Positions 17,154-26,780 are shown, counted from the stretch's first letter. The stretch is 64,000 nt of DNA from an uncultured Litoreibacter sp. (GCA_947493265.1 CANLQL010000001.1:310001-374000); one strand, 5' to 3'. Notes: a model not told the origin generated them from the sequence alone. Program-made: numbers and translations.

Positions 17154-17720
17154 TTAATCGAGCGCGGTCATAGCCTCTGAAATGAAGGGATCAATAATCT
17201 CAGCACTGGTGCGTGCGTGAGCTAGTGTGAACAAGCCTTGCATCACCCCGACCAGAAATGGGCCAAGTCTCTTCGCACGCGCGGGCGCATATCCGGCAGT
17301 GAGTAGCGCTTTCTGAAGACGGTTGTTTACGTCCTGAAAATGCGCCTCAATAATCGTGTGAATTTCCAATTCATTTATCGCGTCGTCAGCAGAGGTGCGC
17401 ACTAGAAAGCAACCCCGACGTCCAGCTGTCGTGACAGCCAATCGCGCGAGCCCGAAAAAAAGTGTTCGAATATTCTCGCGGGTCACATCATTCGAGTCCA
17501 AGCTCGCCAATAAGGTCGGAACAACGGTCGTGCGGTAATTCTTCAAGGCGGCCAAGAAAAGTTGATGTTTGTCCCCGAAGGCGGAGTAGAGCCCCTTTCG
17601 GCTTACCCCTGTTCCCGCCACAAGGTCTTCATAGCTCGTCTCGTTATAGCCTTTTTCCCAAAAGACATGCATCGCAGCACTCAGGGCTTCTTCAGGATCG
17701 AATTCGCGGGTCCGGGGCAT
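17154..17720 (-). CDS. TetR/AcrR-family transcriptional regulator
   Basis: The 188-aa product has an N-terminal helix-turn-helix (FDPEEALSAAMHVFWEKGYN, then SYEDLVAGTGVSRKGLYSAFGDK, about residues 7-50) and a helical ligand domain. The RKGLYSAFGDKHQLF form is typical of the YxaF/AcrR-type repressors. A near-perfect palindrome lies 10 bases upstream of its ATG, indicating autoregulation, and a relative of that site lies before the next gene, so the downstream NmrA/MAPEG/SRPBCC genes are likely targets. Confidence 0.88.
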   Translation of the reverse strand: MPRTREFDPEEALSAAMHVFWEKGYNETSYEDLVAGTGVSRKGLYSAFGDKHQLFLAALKNYRTTVVPTLLASLDSNDVTRENIRTLFFGLARLAVTTAGRRGCFLVRTSADDAINELEIHTIIEAHFQDVNNRLQKALLTAGYAPARAKRLGPFLVGVMQGLFTLAHARTSAEIIDPFISEAMTALD

Positions 17721-17730
17721 CTAGTAGCCT

Positions 17731-17754
17731 ATAAGAGAATGACCATTCCCTTAT
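17731..17754. promoter_or_regulatory. Palindromic operator upstream of tetR-type gene
   Basis: ATAAGAGAATG (17731-17741) and CATTCCCTTAT (17744-17754) are inverted repeats matching at 10 of 11 positions around AC. The GAATGACCATTC core is of the form bound by TetR-family repressors. It starts 10 bases before the regulator's ATG. Confidence 0.7.
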
Positions 17755-17886
17755 GCGTAGCTTCCGCGGACTTGTCAACTCTGGCAAGCATCGAGCAAGA
17801 GCACATTTTTTTTGAGGTGGGAAATAGGAAGGCGTATCGCCCAGTGTTTTCACGAAGGCATCACATCGAAGTCACGAAAGGGATTT

Positions 17887-17973
17887 TGGTGCCCAGGAGA
17901 GGACTCGAACCTCCACGTCCATACAGACACTAGCACCTGAAGCTAGCGCGTCTACCAATTCCGCCACCTGGGC
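17887..17973 (-). tRNA. tRNA-Leu (CAG anticodon)
   Basis: On the minus strand the acceptor stem GCCCAGG pairs with CCTGGGC and is followed by A and an encoded CCA. The anticodon stem CTAGC/GCTAG holds the loop TTCAGGT, giving anticodon CAG. A long variable arm and the GGTTCGAGTCC T-arm are present, as expected for a class II leucine tRNA. Length is 87 with CCA. Confidence 0.95.
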
Positions 17974-18135
17974 AGGTGTCGTAAGCGCGGTGATTAAGGC
18001 CACGTCGCATAACTGTCAACGGGATTCCGTTGAAATTACGAACTTCCGTTTCGTCGCTGAAGCGCGGCGAAATGCAGCTTGAAGGGCGCTGCGTGTCTGG
18101 GCTAGGTAAAGGAAGCCAATTTGAAGGGAAAACAG

Positions 18136-19119
18136 ATGTCAAAGCTCGTGACCATTTACGGTGGCTCTGGTTTTGTAGGACGCTATATCGCCCGCCGAAT
18201 GGCGAAGGCTGGATGGCGTGTCCGTGTTGCTGTTCGCCGACCGAATGAAGCTATTTTTGTCAAACCCTATGGCGTGGTCGGTCAGGTTGAGCCTGTGCTG
18301 TGCAATATCCGTGACGACGCGAGCGTTCAGGCCACCATGAACGGTGCAGATGCGGTCGTAAACTGCGTCGGTATCCTCGCGCCTAATGGCAAAAACAAGT
18401 TTGACGCTGTTCAGCATGAAGGCGCAGAACGGGTTGCGCGTTTGGCCGCGGCGGAAGGTGTTTCCAAGCTGGTCCATATCTCGGCGATTGGGGCCGATAA
18501 GGACAGTGACAGTGATTATTCTGCCTCAAAAGCGCTGGGCGAAGAAGGCATTCTGGAGCATTTCCCAGCCGCTGTAATCCTTCGCCCGTCGATCGTGTTC
18601 GGTCCAGAAGACGAGTTCTTCAACCGCTTTGCCTCCATGTCCCGGCTTGGGCCAATCCTACCGGTTGTGGGCGCGGATACGAAGTTCCAGCCCGTCTATG
18701 TCGACGATGTTGCCAAGGTTGCGGAAACAGCGTTGGACGGATCGATCGATGCTGGCATCTACGAGCTTGGCGGCCCGGATGTGATGAGCTTCCGCGACTT
18801 GATGGCCCTAATGCTGGAGACGATCAATCGACGCAAATTGGTCGTGAATATTCCCTTCCCGATCGCCCGGATGATGGCAACCAGCTTTGACATTCTTAGT
18901 GCGATTTCCGGTGGCTTGATCAAAGCCCCGATGACCCGTGATCAGGTCCGCAATCTGGCAAAAGACAATGTCGTTTCTGAAGACGCGAAAGGCTTCGCGG
19001 ATCTTGGGATTACACCCGTTGATATGGCGTCTGTGCTGCCAGAGTATTTGTGGCGCTTCCGTCCGTCTGGGCAATATGATGCGATCAAGCAATCGGCACA
19101 AAACCTGAAAGCTGATTAG
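18136..19119 (+). CDS. NAD(P)-binding protein related to complex I subunit NDUFA9
   Basis: The 327-aa product is an atypical short-chain dehydrogenase: VTIYGGSGFVGRYIARRMAKAGWRVRVAVRRP (Rossmann, residues 5-36), VHISAIGAD, SASKALGEEGIL and RPSIVFGPEDEFFNRFA. These are the marks of the NDUFA9-like family, which in alphaproteobacteria can be a supernumerary complex I subunit. I used ATG 18136 (MSKLVTIYGG) rather than the TTG at 18121. It is convergent with uppP, the two meeting at their ends. Confidence 0.85.
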   Translation: MSKLVTIYGGSGFVGRYIARRMAKAGWRVRVAVRRPNEAIFVKPYGVVGQVEPVLCNIRDDASVQATMNGADAVVNCVGILAPNGKNKFDAVQHEGAERVARLAAAEGVSKLVHISAIGADKDSDSDYSASKALGEEGILEHFPAAVILRPSIVFGPEDEFFNRFASMSRLGPILPVVGADTKFQPVYVDDVAKVAETALDGSIDAGIYELGGPDVMSFRDLMALMLETINRRKLVVNIPFPIARMMATSFDILSAISGGLIKAPMTRDQVRNLAKDNVVSEDAKGFADLGITPVDMASVLPEYLWRFRPSGQYDAIKQSAQNLKAD

Positions 19120-19919
19120 CTGTAGGCGTAGACCAGCAGGACAATTCCAAGGATAACCCGGTAGATCACGTAAGGTGTGAAGCTGACGGTTTTCAGCAGC
19201 CGCATCATGAAGCTAAGTGCTGCCAATGCTGCAAAAAATGACAGTATCGCTGCGATCAATCCATCGCGCGCCAGTGCCGTATCTGCGGTGGCTGCGACTT
19301 CCAATCCCAGTATTGCGCCGGAGGCGATGATCGTCGGGATCGACATCAACATCGCAAGCTTCGCGGCGTCCTCGCGCTTGTATCCCAAAGCCCGTGCGCC
19401 CGAGATCGTTGCCCCGGACCGCGACGTGCCGGGGATTAGCGCCAGCGCCTGCCATAACCCAAGAATTGCCGCGTCTTTCAAGGACCATTTTGGGGCTGTT
19501 TTCGTGTCTGCGCTGTTCTGATCGGTCCAATAAAGGACCAGCCCGAAGATCAGCATGGTCCACCCAATGACCGCAACGGACCGCAGCAAATCGTTCAAAC
19601 CGGTCACTACAAGGATCAGCCCGATCACGATGACCGGTACGGTCGCGATTGCGAGGCATAGGGCAAGCCATGCGCCTTGCGTGTCGATTTTCCCTCGCAA
19701 GACGCGCGGGATACCGGCTGTTGCAATCTTCACGTCCTCCCAGAAATACAGGATCACAGCAAGGAGGGTGCCAACATGCACGGCGACATCGATCACTTGC
19801 CCCTGATCGTCTAGCCCAGTGATCGCAGGCAGCAAAACCAGGTGGCCAGAAGAAGAAACTGGCAAAAACTCAGTAAGCCCCTGAATAAGTGCAACAAGAA
19901 TGAGATGAAACAGGGACAT
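19116..19919 (-). CDS. uppP: Undecaprenyl-diphosphate phosphatase
   Basis: Dephosphorylates undecaprenyl diphosphate to recycle the cell-wall lipid carrier. The 267-aa membrane protein has both BacA/UppP signatures: EFLPVSSSGHLVLLP (residues 17-31) and PGTSRSGATISGARALG (about 163-179), with about seven to eight spans. The 3' end overlaps the end of the NDUFA9-like gene by four bases on the opposite strand. A 213-base AT-rich gap separates it from gltD; promoters for both are expected there. Confidence 0.93.
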   Translation of the reverse strand: MSLFHLILVALIQGLTEFLPVSSSGHLVLLPAITGLDDQGQVIDVAVHVGTLLAVILYFWEDVKIATAGIPRVLRGKIDTQGAWLALCLAIATVPVIVIGLILVVTGLNDLLRSVAVIGWTMLIFGLVLYWTDQNSADTKTAPKWSLKDAAILGLWQALALIPGTSRSGATISGARALGYKREDAAKLAMLMSIPTIIASGAILGLEVAATADTALARDGLIAAILSFFAALAALSFMMRLLKTVSFTPYVIYRVILGIVLLVYAYS

Positions 19920-20132
19920 GGTGCCGGGGCCTCGAATCGACTTTGCATCAACCTAGACGACTGAAAAATATTGAGAAGTCTGTATATAGGTAACTTGTTA
20001 TGACATAAATTATTCGATTGATCGGCGAAGAAGCGCAAAATTCGGAAAATAAAGTCAATATAGGTCATACTATCTGACTTTTCTTCCGATGCGTTCCCGA
20101 TTATTCAACTCTTTCGGACTGTGGAGGGCAAA

Positions 20133-21566
20133 ATGGCCAAGCAACCTATGTTGAAATTTGTGGACGTAGAGCGGGATATGCCGGAAAAGCGGCCTCCGAA
20201 CTTGCGGGCGTCTGATTTCCACGAGATTTACGCGGAGTACGCACGCGAAAAAGCCGCGGAGCAAGCCAGCCGGTGTAGCCAATGTGGTGTGCCCTATTGC
20301 CAATCACATTGCCCGTTGCACAACAACATTCCTGATTGGTTGCGGATGACGGCTGAAGGGCGCTTGCAGGAAGCTTATGAGCTGTCTCAGGCCACCAATA
20401 CATTCCCCGAAATCTGCGGCCGCATTTGCCCACAGGATCGCCTTTGCGAAGGCAACTGCGTCATCGAACAGTCGGGCCACGGCACTGTCACCATCGGGTC
20501 CGTTGAAAAGTATATCACCGACACTGCTTGGGAAAACGGTTGGGTCAAGCCGGCTGCCCCCAGCCAGGAGCGGCCCGAAAGCGTCGGCATCATTGGGGCG
20601 GGTCCCGGAGGCTTAGCCGCCGCGGATGTGCTGCGCCGCAATGGCGTTCAAGTAACGGTTTATGAGCGCGCTGACCGGGCGGGCGGATTGCTGACCTACG
20701 GCATCCCAGGCTTCAAGCTGGAGAAAGATGTCGTGATGAAGCGGATCGACCAGCTGGAGCAAGGCGGGGTCACGTTCAAAATGAATTGCGCGGTTGGCGA
20801 GGACGTCTCTTTCGCTGACCTACAGGCGAGCCACGATGCGATCTTGATTGCCACAGGCGTCTATAAATCAAGGGAATTGCCAGCACCGGGTGTTGGGGCG
20901 GGGGGTATCGTCAAGGCGATTGACTATCTGACCGCATCGAACCGAAAAAGCTTTGGCGACACTGTGCCAGAGTTCGATTCCGGGGAGCTGAACGCCGAAG
21001 GAAAACGCGTCGTCGTCATTGGTGGTGGCGACACGGCCATGGATTGCGTGCGGACTGCGGTGCGGCAGGGTGCGACCTCTGTGAAGTGTCTGTATCGGCG
21101 GGACAAGAACAACATGCCCGGCTCCCAACGGGAGGTCGCCAATGCCGAAGAAGAGGGTGTCGACTTCGTCTGGCTGTCCGCGCCAAAAGGCTTCACAGGC
21201 GAAACTGTCGACGGCGTGATCGTTGAGAAAATGCGCCTTGGTGCCCCTGATGCGACGGGTCGTCAGGCCCCGGAACTGATCGAGGGATCGGACTATACTG
21301 AAGGCGCTGATCTTGTGATCAAAGCCCTTGGTTTTGAGCCGGAAGATCTGCCCGCGCTATGGGACGTCCCCGAGCTTGCAGTGACCCGCTGGGGGACCGT
21401 GAAGGCAGATTTCCAAACGCATGAAACGAACATGCCGGGCGTCTACGCTTGTGGGGATATCCAGCGCGGCGCAAGCCTTGTTGTCTGGGCCATTCGCGAT
21501 GGGCGCGAAGCAGCAGACGCGATGTTGGAAACTTTCAACACGAAAACGCAGATCGCTGCGGAATAA
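20133..21566 (+). CDS. gltD: Glutamate synthase small (beta) subunit
   Basis: Transfers electrons from NADPH to the large subunit for glutamate formation. The 477-aa product has two cysteine clusters for 4Fe-4S centres (C48/C51/C56/C60 in CSQCGVPYCQSHC; C95/C99/C105/C109 in CGRICPQDRLCEGNC), an FAD motif VGIIGAGPGGLAAADVLRR and an NADPH motif VVVIGGGDTAMDCVRTA. ATG 20133 follows GTGGAGGGCAAA. Unlike the common gltBD order, gltD comes first here, and a 149-base gap with repeats lies before gltB. Confidence 0.95.
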   Translation: MAKQPMLKFVDVERDMPEKRPPNLRASDFHEIYAEYAREKAAEQASRCSQCGVPYCQSHCPLHNNIPDWLRMTAEGRLQEAYELSQATNTFPEICGRICPQDRLCEGNCVIEQSGHGTVTIGSVEKYITDTAWENGWVKPAAPSQERPESVGIIGAGPGGLAAADVLRRNGVQVTVYERADRAGGLLTYGIPGFKLEKDVVMKRIDQLEQGGVTFKMNCAVGEDVSFADLQASHDAILIATGVYKSRELPAPGVGAGGIVKAIDYLTASNRKSFGDTVPEFDSGELNAEGKRVVVIGGGDTAMDCVRTAVRQGATSVKCLYRRDKNNMPGSQREVANAEEEGVDFVWLSAPKGFTGETVDGVIVEKMRLGAPDATGRQAPELIEGSDYTEGADLVIKALGFEPEDLPALWDVPELAVTRWGTVKADFQTHETNMPGVYACGDIQRGASLVVWAIRDGREAADAMLETFNTKTQIAAE

Positions 21567-21579
21567 CGAATTTCAAGGT

Positions 21580-21618
21580 GTCGGATACCTGTCGGACTTC
21601 CGTCGGACAAGTGTCGGA
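21580..21618 (+). repeat. Four GTCGGA direct repeats with 11-bp period
   Basis: GTCGGA starts at 21580, 21591, 21602 and 21613, exactly 11 bases apart, with variable 5-base spacers. The array begins 14 bases after the gltD stop. Such helix-phased repeats are typical of tandem regulator binding sites. No known regulator is identified. Confidence 0.75.
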
Positions 21619-21634
21619 CCCCTGCGAACGGTGC

Positions 21635-21655
21635 TAGGTCACAAAGTGTGACCTA
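21635..21655. promoter_or_regulatory. Perfect palindrome upstream of gltB
   Basis: TAGGTCACA and TGTGACCTA are perfect 9-bp inverted repeats around AAG. It lies 17 bases after the GTCGGA array and 60 bases before the gltB ATG, so it is placed as an operator. The regulator is unknown. Confidence 0.65.
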
Positions 21656-21715
21656 AAGCGTTCCCAAGAAGTTAATGCCGATTTGTCCTCAGGACACGGT
21701 TCAAGGAGAGAATTG

Positions 21716-24700
21716 ATGACCAAATATGATGCTGACTGGGTCGCCAAGGAAGAGGCCAAACGCAACTGGCTGGCTGAAAACGGTTTGTATGCCCACGAGG
21801 ATGAACACGCGTCTTGCGGTGTTGGATTGGTCGTTTCTGTCGACGGAAAGAAGTCACGCAAGGTCGTTGAAAACGGGATCGATGCGCTGAAAGCGGTTTG
21901 GCACCGCGGGGCTGTCGACGCGGATGGCAAGACCGGCGATGGCGCAGGCATTCATGTGCAAATCCCCGTGCCGTTCTTCTACAACCAGATCGAACGCACG
22001 GGCCATAAGCCCAATACCGACGAAATGATCGCCGTTGGTCAGGTGTTCCTGCCACGCACAGATTTTGGCGCACAGGAAACCTGCCGGACCATCGTCGAAA
22101 GCGAAGTCCTGCGGATGGGCTACTACATTTATGGCTGGCGGCACGTCCCGGTGAACATCGATTGTCTTGGCGACAAGGCCAACGCGACACGGCCCGAGAT
22201 TGAACAGATTCTGATCTCAAACTCCAAGGGTGTGGACGAAGAAACGTTTGAGCGGGAACTTTATGTGATCCGCCGCCGGATTGAAAAAGCTGCCGCCGCC
22301 GCGCAGGTTCCGGGGCTTTATATCTGCTCTCTGTCCTGCCGGTCGATCATCTACAAAGGCATGATGCTGGCGGAGCAGGTGGCGGAGTTCTATCCCGACC
22401 TGATGGACGAGCGGTTTGAGTCTGCGTTTGCGATCTATCACCAGCGCTATTCGACAAACACATTCCCGCAATGGTGGCTTGCCCAGCCGTTTCGCATGTT
22501 GGCCCATAATGGGGAAATCAACACGCTGAAAGGCAACATCAATTGGATGAAAAGCCATGAAATTCGCATGGCCTCCAACACGTTTGGCGACATGGCGGAA
22601 GATATTAAGCCTATCGTTGCGGCTGGGTCCTCGGACTCGGCAGCGCTTGATTCCGTGTTCGAGGTGTTGGTGCGTGCGGGGCGGTCAGCGCCGATGGCGA
22701 AAACCATGTTGGTGCCGGAAAGCTGGTCCAAGCAGGCAACAGAACTGCCGAAGCCTTGGCAGGACATGTATTCCTACTGCAATTCCGTGATGGAGCCGTG
22801 GGATGGCCCGGCCGCTTTGGCGATGACCGATGGGCGTTGGGTATGCGCGGGGCTTGATCGTAATGGCCTGCGTCCGATGCGCTACGTAATCACTGGTGAC
22901 GGCTTGCTGATCGCAGGCTCCGAGACCGGGATGGTGCCAACAGACGAATCTACCGTGCGCGAAAAAGGCGCACTTGGTCCGGGTCAGATGATCGGCGTTC
23001 ATATGGGCAAGGGGCAGCTGTTCCACGACGAGGAGTTGAAAGACAAAATGTCGGCGGCTCTGCCATTTGGCGAATGGGTCGGCAGGATCACCGATCTTGA
23101 AGAGCTGACCGCGAATGAGTCCGAATTCGCGATGTTCTCCGGGGCGGAGCTGCGTCAGCGTCAGATTGCGGCCGGGTATTCCATCGAAGAGCTAGAGCAG
23201 ATTTTGGCTCCGATGGCGGAAGATGGCAAAGAAACCCTGGCTTCGATGGGCGATGACACACCGTCGGCGGTTTTGTCCAAACAGTACCGCCCGCTCAGCC
23301 ATTTCTTCCGGCAGAATTTCAGTCAGGTGACGAACCCGCCGATTGACAGCTTGCGTGAGTTCCGGGTGATGAGCCTGAAAACCCGCTTTGGGAACCTGAA
23401 AAACGTGCTGGATGAAGACAGCAGCCAGACCGAAATTCTGGTGCTGGATTCGCCGTTCGTGGGCAATGCACAGTTCGAAAAGGTCTGCGAACAATTCAAC
23501 GCGGATATGGTGACAATTGATTGCACCTTCCCGGTCGATGGCGGCGCGGGTGCGTTGCGCGCGGGCTTGGAACGCATTCGGGCGGAAGCGGAAGAAGCGG
23601 TCCGGTCCGGGTCCGGCCACATCGTGCTGACAGATCAAATGCAAAGCGGCGAGCGTGTCGGCATGCCGATGATCATCGCAACATCAGCCGTGCATAGCTG
23701 GCTGACGCGACAAGGATTGCGGACGTTCTGTTCGCTGAATGTGCGGTCTGCGGAATGTATCGACCCGCATTATTTCGCGGTGTTGATCGGGTGCGGGGCG
23801 ACGACAGTGAACGCCTATCTTGCCGAGGACTCGCTGGCGGATCGGATCGAGCGTGGATTGTTGGAGGGCACTTTGACGGAAGCCGTCAAGCGCTACCGCG
23901 ACGCGATTGATCAGGGTCTGTTGAAGATCATGGCGAAGATGGGGATCTCGGTAATCTCATCCTACCGCGGCGGTTTGAATTTTGAAGCTGTGGGCCTGAG
24001 CCGCGCGATGGTTGCGGAATTCTTCCCCGGTATGCAGTCGCGCATTTCCGGCATTGGTGTCAGCGGTATCCAAACCAAGATCCAAGAAGTTCATGCGAAA
24101 GGCTTCCTTGGGGGTCAAGATGTACTGCCGATTGGTGGCTTCTATAAAGCGCGCCGGTCTGGTGAAAAACACGCCTGGGAAGCGCAAACCATGCACATGC
24201 TGCAAGCGGCTTGTGCGCGGGCCAGCTATGACATGTGGAAGCAGTTTTCGCAGACGATGCGGGCCAATCCTCCGATCCATTTGCGGGACCTTCTGGATAT
24301 TAAGCCCTTGGGCGAGCCAGTGGCGATTGAAGAGGTGGAAAGCATCACTTCCATCCGCAAACGCTTTGTAACACCGGGTATGTCGCTTGGCGCATTGAGT
24401 CCTGAGGCCCATAAGACGTTGAACGTCGCAATGAACCGGATCGGTGCGAAATCGGATTCCGGCGAGGGCGGAGAAGACCCGGCGCATTTTGTGCCAGAAC
24501 CCAATGGCGACAACCCGTCGGCGAAGATCAAACAGGTGGCGTCTGGGCGTTTTGGTGTGACGGCAGAATACCTCAACCACTGCGATGAGCTTGAGATCAA
24601 GGTCGCGCAAGGGGCCAAGCCCGGTGAGGGTGGCCAGCTTCCGGGGATGAAGGTTACAGACTTGATCGCGCGATTGCGGCATTCGACCAAGGGCGTGACG

Positions 24701-26254
24701 CTGATCAGCCCACCGCCGCATCACGATATCTATTCGATCGAGGATTTGGCGCAGTTGATCTATGACCTCAAGCAGATCAACCCGCGCTGCAAGGTGACGG
24801 TGAAGCTGGTGGCGTCTTCGGGCGTTGGTACGATTGCCGCCGGTGTGGCGAAAGCGAAGGCGGACGTGATCCTGATCTCTGGGCATAACGGTGGGACGGG
24901 CGCGTCGCCTGCGACGTCGATCAAATACGCGGGGCTGCCGTGGGAAATGGGCCTTACAGAGGCGCATCAGGTTCTGGCCATGAACAACCTGCGCGACCGG
25001 ATCACCTTGCGTACCGATGGCGGTTTGCGCACAGGGCGCGACATCGTCATGGCAGCGATGATGGGGGCTGAGGAATACGGCATCGGCACAGCCGCGTTGA
25101 TCGCGATGGGCTGCATCATGGTGCGCCAGTGCCAGTCCAACACCTGCCCTGTCGGCGTCTGTACGCAGGATGACGAGCTGCGGGCGAAGTTCACAGGCAG
25201 CGCGGACAAAGTGGTCAATCTGATCACGTTCTATGCGCAAGAAGTTCGCGAAATCCTGGCCGAAATCGGGGCGCGGTCCCTGGATGACGTGATCGGGCGT
25301 GCCGATCTGTTAACACAGGTCAGCCGTGGGTCCGCGCATCTTGATGATCTGGACCTGAACCCACTTCTGATCCGCGTCGATGGCGCTGACAAGATCGTCT
25401 ACGACCGAAACCGGGAGCGGAATTCTGTACCCGATACGCTTGATGCGGAGATCGTCAAAGACGCGCAACCGTTCTTCAAGGATGGCGAGAAGATGCAATT
25501 GTCTTACGCGGTGCAAAACACGTTGCGCACCATCGGAACGCGGGCATCGTCGCATATCGTGCAACGCTTCGGGATGCGCAATGACTTGCAGCCGGATCAT
25601 CTGACAGTGAAGCTGACCGGGTCTGCCGGGCAGTCGCTTGGGGCGTTCGCGGCACCTGGTTTGAAGCTGGAAGTGTTTGGTGATGCCAATGACTATGTCG
25701 GTAAAGGTTTGTCGGGTGGTCGGATCATTGTGCGTCCTGCGCAGGAAAGCCCTCTGACTGCAGAAGACAATACGATTATCGGCAACACAGTGCTTTATGG
25801 GGCAACGGACGGGCATCTGTTTGCTGCTGGCCGCGCCGGAGAACGGTTTGCGGTGCGCAATTCCGGGGCCAAGGTTGTGATTGAGGGTTGCGGGTCCAAC
25901 GGGTGTGAATACATGACCGGCGGCGTTGCGGTGATCCTTGGATCAATCGGGGCGAATTTCGGGGCCGGTATGACCGGTGGTATGGCGTATCTTTACGATC
26001 CGGACGGGCTCATTGGCGACTTGTTGAACATGGAGACATTGGTCAAATGTCCGGTCACCGTGGATCATTGGGAGTCCCAGTTGAAATCCTTGATCGAGGA
26101 ACATGCGTCCGAGACAGGCAGTCTCAAAGCGCAGGGGATTTTGCAGCATTGGGAAACGGAGCGCGCACATTTCGTGCAAATCTGCCCGAAGGAAATGCTG
26201 GATCATCTTGCGGCACCATTGGGCATCGAAGAACAGGCGATCCCGGCGGAATAG
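21716..26254 (+). CDS. gltB: Glutamate synthase large (alpha) subunit
   Basis: Makes two glutamates from glutamine and 2-oxoglutarate. The 1512-aa product has the class II amidotransferase domain with the N-terminal nucleophile cysteine in HASCGVGLV (C34, after a 33-residue propeptide), the central and FMN-binding synthase domains (SGHNGGTGASPATSIKYAG, TDGGLRTGRDIV), a 3Fe-4S cysteine set in CIMVRQCQSNTCPVGVC, and the C-terminal GXGXG beta-helix. ATG 21716 follows AAGGAGAG. It is separated from gltD by a control-like gap. Confidence 0.96.
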   Translation: MTKYDADWVAKEEAKRNWLAENGLYAHEDEHASCGVGLVVSVDGKKSRKVVENGIDALKAVWHRGAVDADGKTGDGAGIHVQIPVPFFYNQIERTGHKPNTDEMIAVGQVFLPRTDFGAQETCRTIVESEVLRMGYYIYGWRHVPVNIDCLGDKANATRPEIEQILISNSKGVDEETFERELYVIRRRIEKAAAAAQVPGLYICSLSCRSIIYKGMMLAEQVAEFYPDLMDERFESAFAIYHQRYSTNTFPQWWLAQPFRMLAHNGEINTLKGNINWMKSHEIRMASNTFGDMAEDIKPIVAAGSSDSAALDSVFEVLVRAGRSAPMAKTMLVPESWSKQATELPKPWQDMYSYCNSVMEPWDGPAALAMTDGRWVCAGLDRNGLRPMRYVITGDGLLIAGSETGMVPTDESTVREKGALGPGQMIGVHMGKGQLFHDEELKDKMSAALPFGEWVGRITDLEELTANESEFAMFSGAELRQRQIAAGYSIEELEQILAPMAEDGKETLASMGDDTPSAVLSKQYRPLSHFFRQNFSQVTNPPIDSLREFRVMSLKTRFGNLKNVLDEDSSQTEILVLDSPFVGNAQFEKVCEQFNADMVTIDCTFPVDGGAGALRAGLERIRAEAEEAVRSGSGHIVLTDQMQSGERVGMPMIIATSAVHSWLTRQGLRTFCSLNVRSAECIDPHYFAVLIGCGATTVNAYLAEDSLADRIERGLLEGTLTEAVKRYRDAIDQGLLKIMAKMGISVISSYRGGLNFEAVGLSRAMVAEFFPGMQSRISGIGVSGIQTKIQEVHAKGFLGGQDVLPIGGFYKARRSGEKHAWEAQTMHMLQAACARASYDMWKQFSQTMRANPPIHLRDLLDIKPLGEPVAIEEVESITSIRKRFVTPGMSLGALSPEAHKTLNVAMNRIGAKSDSGEGGEDPAHFVPEPNGDNPSAKIKQVASGRFGVTAEYLNHCDELEIKVAQGAKPGEGGQLPGMKVTDLIARLRHSTKGVTLISPPPHHDIYSIEDLAQLIYDLKQINPRCKVTVKLVASSGVGTIAAGVAKAKADVILISGHNGGTGASPATSIKYAGLPWEMGLTEAHQVLAMNNLRDRITLRTDGGLRTGRDIVMAAMMGAEEYGIGTAALIAMGCIMVRQCQSNTCPVGVCTQDDELRAKFTGSADKVVNLITFYAQEVREILAEIGARSLDDVIGRADLLTQVSRGSAHLDDLDLNPLLIRVDGADKIVYDRNRERNSVPDTLDAEIVKDAQPFFKDGEKMQLSYAVQNTLRTIGTRASSHIVQRFGMRNDLQPDHLTVKLTGSAGQSLGAFAAPGLKLEVFGDANDYVGKGLSGGRIIVRPAQESPLTAEDNTIIGNTVLYGATDGHLFAAGRAGERFAVRNSGAKVVIEGCGSNGCEYMTGGVAVILGSIGANFGAGMTGGMAYLYDPDGLIGDLLNMETLVKCPVTVDHWESQLKSLIEEHASETGSLKAQGILQHWETERAHFVQICPKEMLDHLAAPLGIEEQAIPAE

Positions 26255-26271
26255 TCAGGCCATCAGAGTGT

Positions 26272-26287
26272 CGCCCCGCGCGGGGCG
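26272..26287. terminator. GC stem between gltB and rppH
   Basis: CGCCCCG (26272-26278) and CGGGGCG (26281-26287) form a tight stem between the convergent ends of gltB and rppH. The loop of two bases and the lack of a T-run on the plus strand make it a weak terminator candidate. Confidence 0.45.
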
Positions 26288-26291
26288 GCGG

Positions 26292-26777
26292 TCATTTTAG
26301 ATGGGCCTGAAACGCTTGTAGCACGCCCTCATAGACGTGGCGTTTGAACGGCACGATATTGTCAGCCAAGTCGCTTGGGGCCATCCATTGCCATTCGGAA
26401 AATTCCGCATGATCGAGGGCGATGTTGACGTCCTTGTCGGTGCCATGAAAGCGCAGAAGGAACCATTTCTGCTCTTGGCCGCGATACTTGCCTTTCCAAA
26501 GCTTCGGGATCAGCTCGGTCGGTAATTCGTATTTCAGCCAGTCTTCGGTCTCGGCTTCGATCGTGACCAGATGCGCGGGAATGCCGGTTTCTTCTTCCAA
26601 TTCCCGAAGGGCCGCCGCTTGCGGGTCTTCGCCCTTATCGATACCGCCTTGGGGCATCTGCCAAGCCTTCGCATCGCTGTCGATGCGCTGGCCCACGAAG
26701 ATGCCGCCGGACGCGTTCACAACCATCACCCCGACATTCTGCCGGTAGGGGAGTTTTTCGATATCGCTTGGGGTCAT
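26292..26777 (-). CDS. rppH: RNA 5'-pyrophosphohydrolase (Nudix)
   Basis: Removes pyrophosphate from mRNA 5' ends to start decay. The 161-aa product has the Nudix box GGIDKGEDPQAAALRELEEETGI (about residues 44-66, GX5EX7REUXEEXGU pattern) and the RppH features YRQNVGVMVVN at the start and W(K)GKYRGQEQKWFLLRF later. It is downstream of ctpA but separated from it by a terminator. Confidence 0.93.
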   Translation of the reverse strand: MTPSDIEKLPYRQNVGVMVVNASGGIFVGQRIDSDAKAWQMPQGGIDKGEDPQAAALRELEEETGIPAHLVTIEAETEDWLKYELPTELIPKLWKGKYRGQEQKWFLLRFHGTDKDVNIALDHAEFSEWQWMAPSDLADNIVPFKRHVYEGVLQAFQAHLK

Positions 26778-26780
26778 TTG

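Noticed and set aside
23957-25240. 427-codon open frame antisense to gltB
   Set aside because: It lies wholly inside a well conserved gltB reading frame; the codons are rich in R and H as expected for a shadow frame of GC-rich DNA. No ribosome site or family features.
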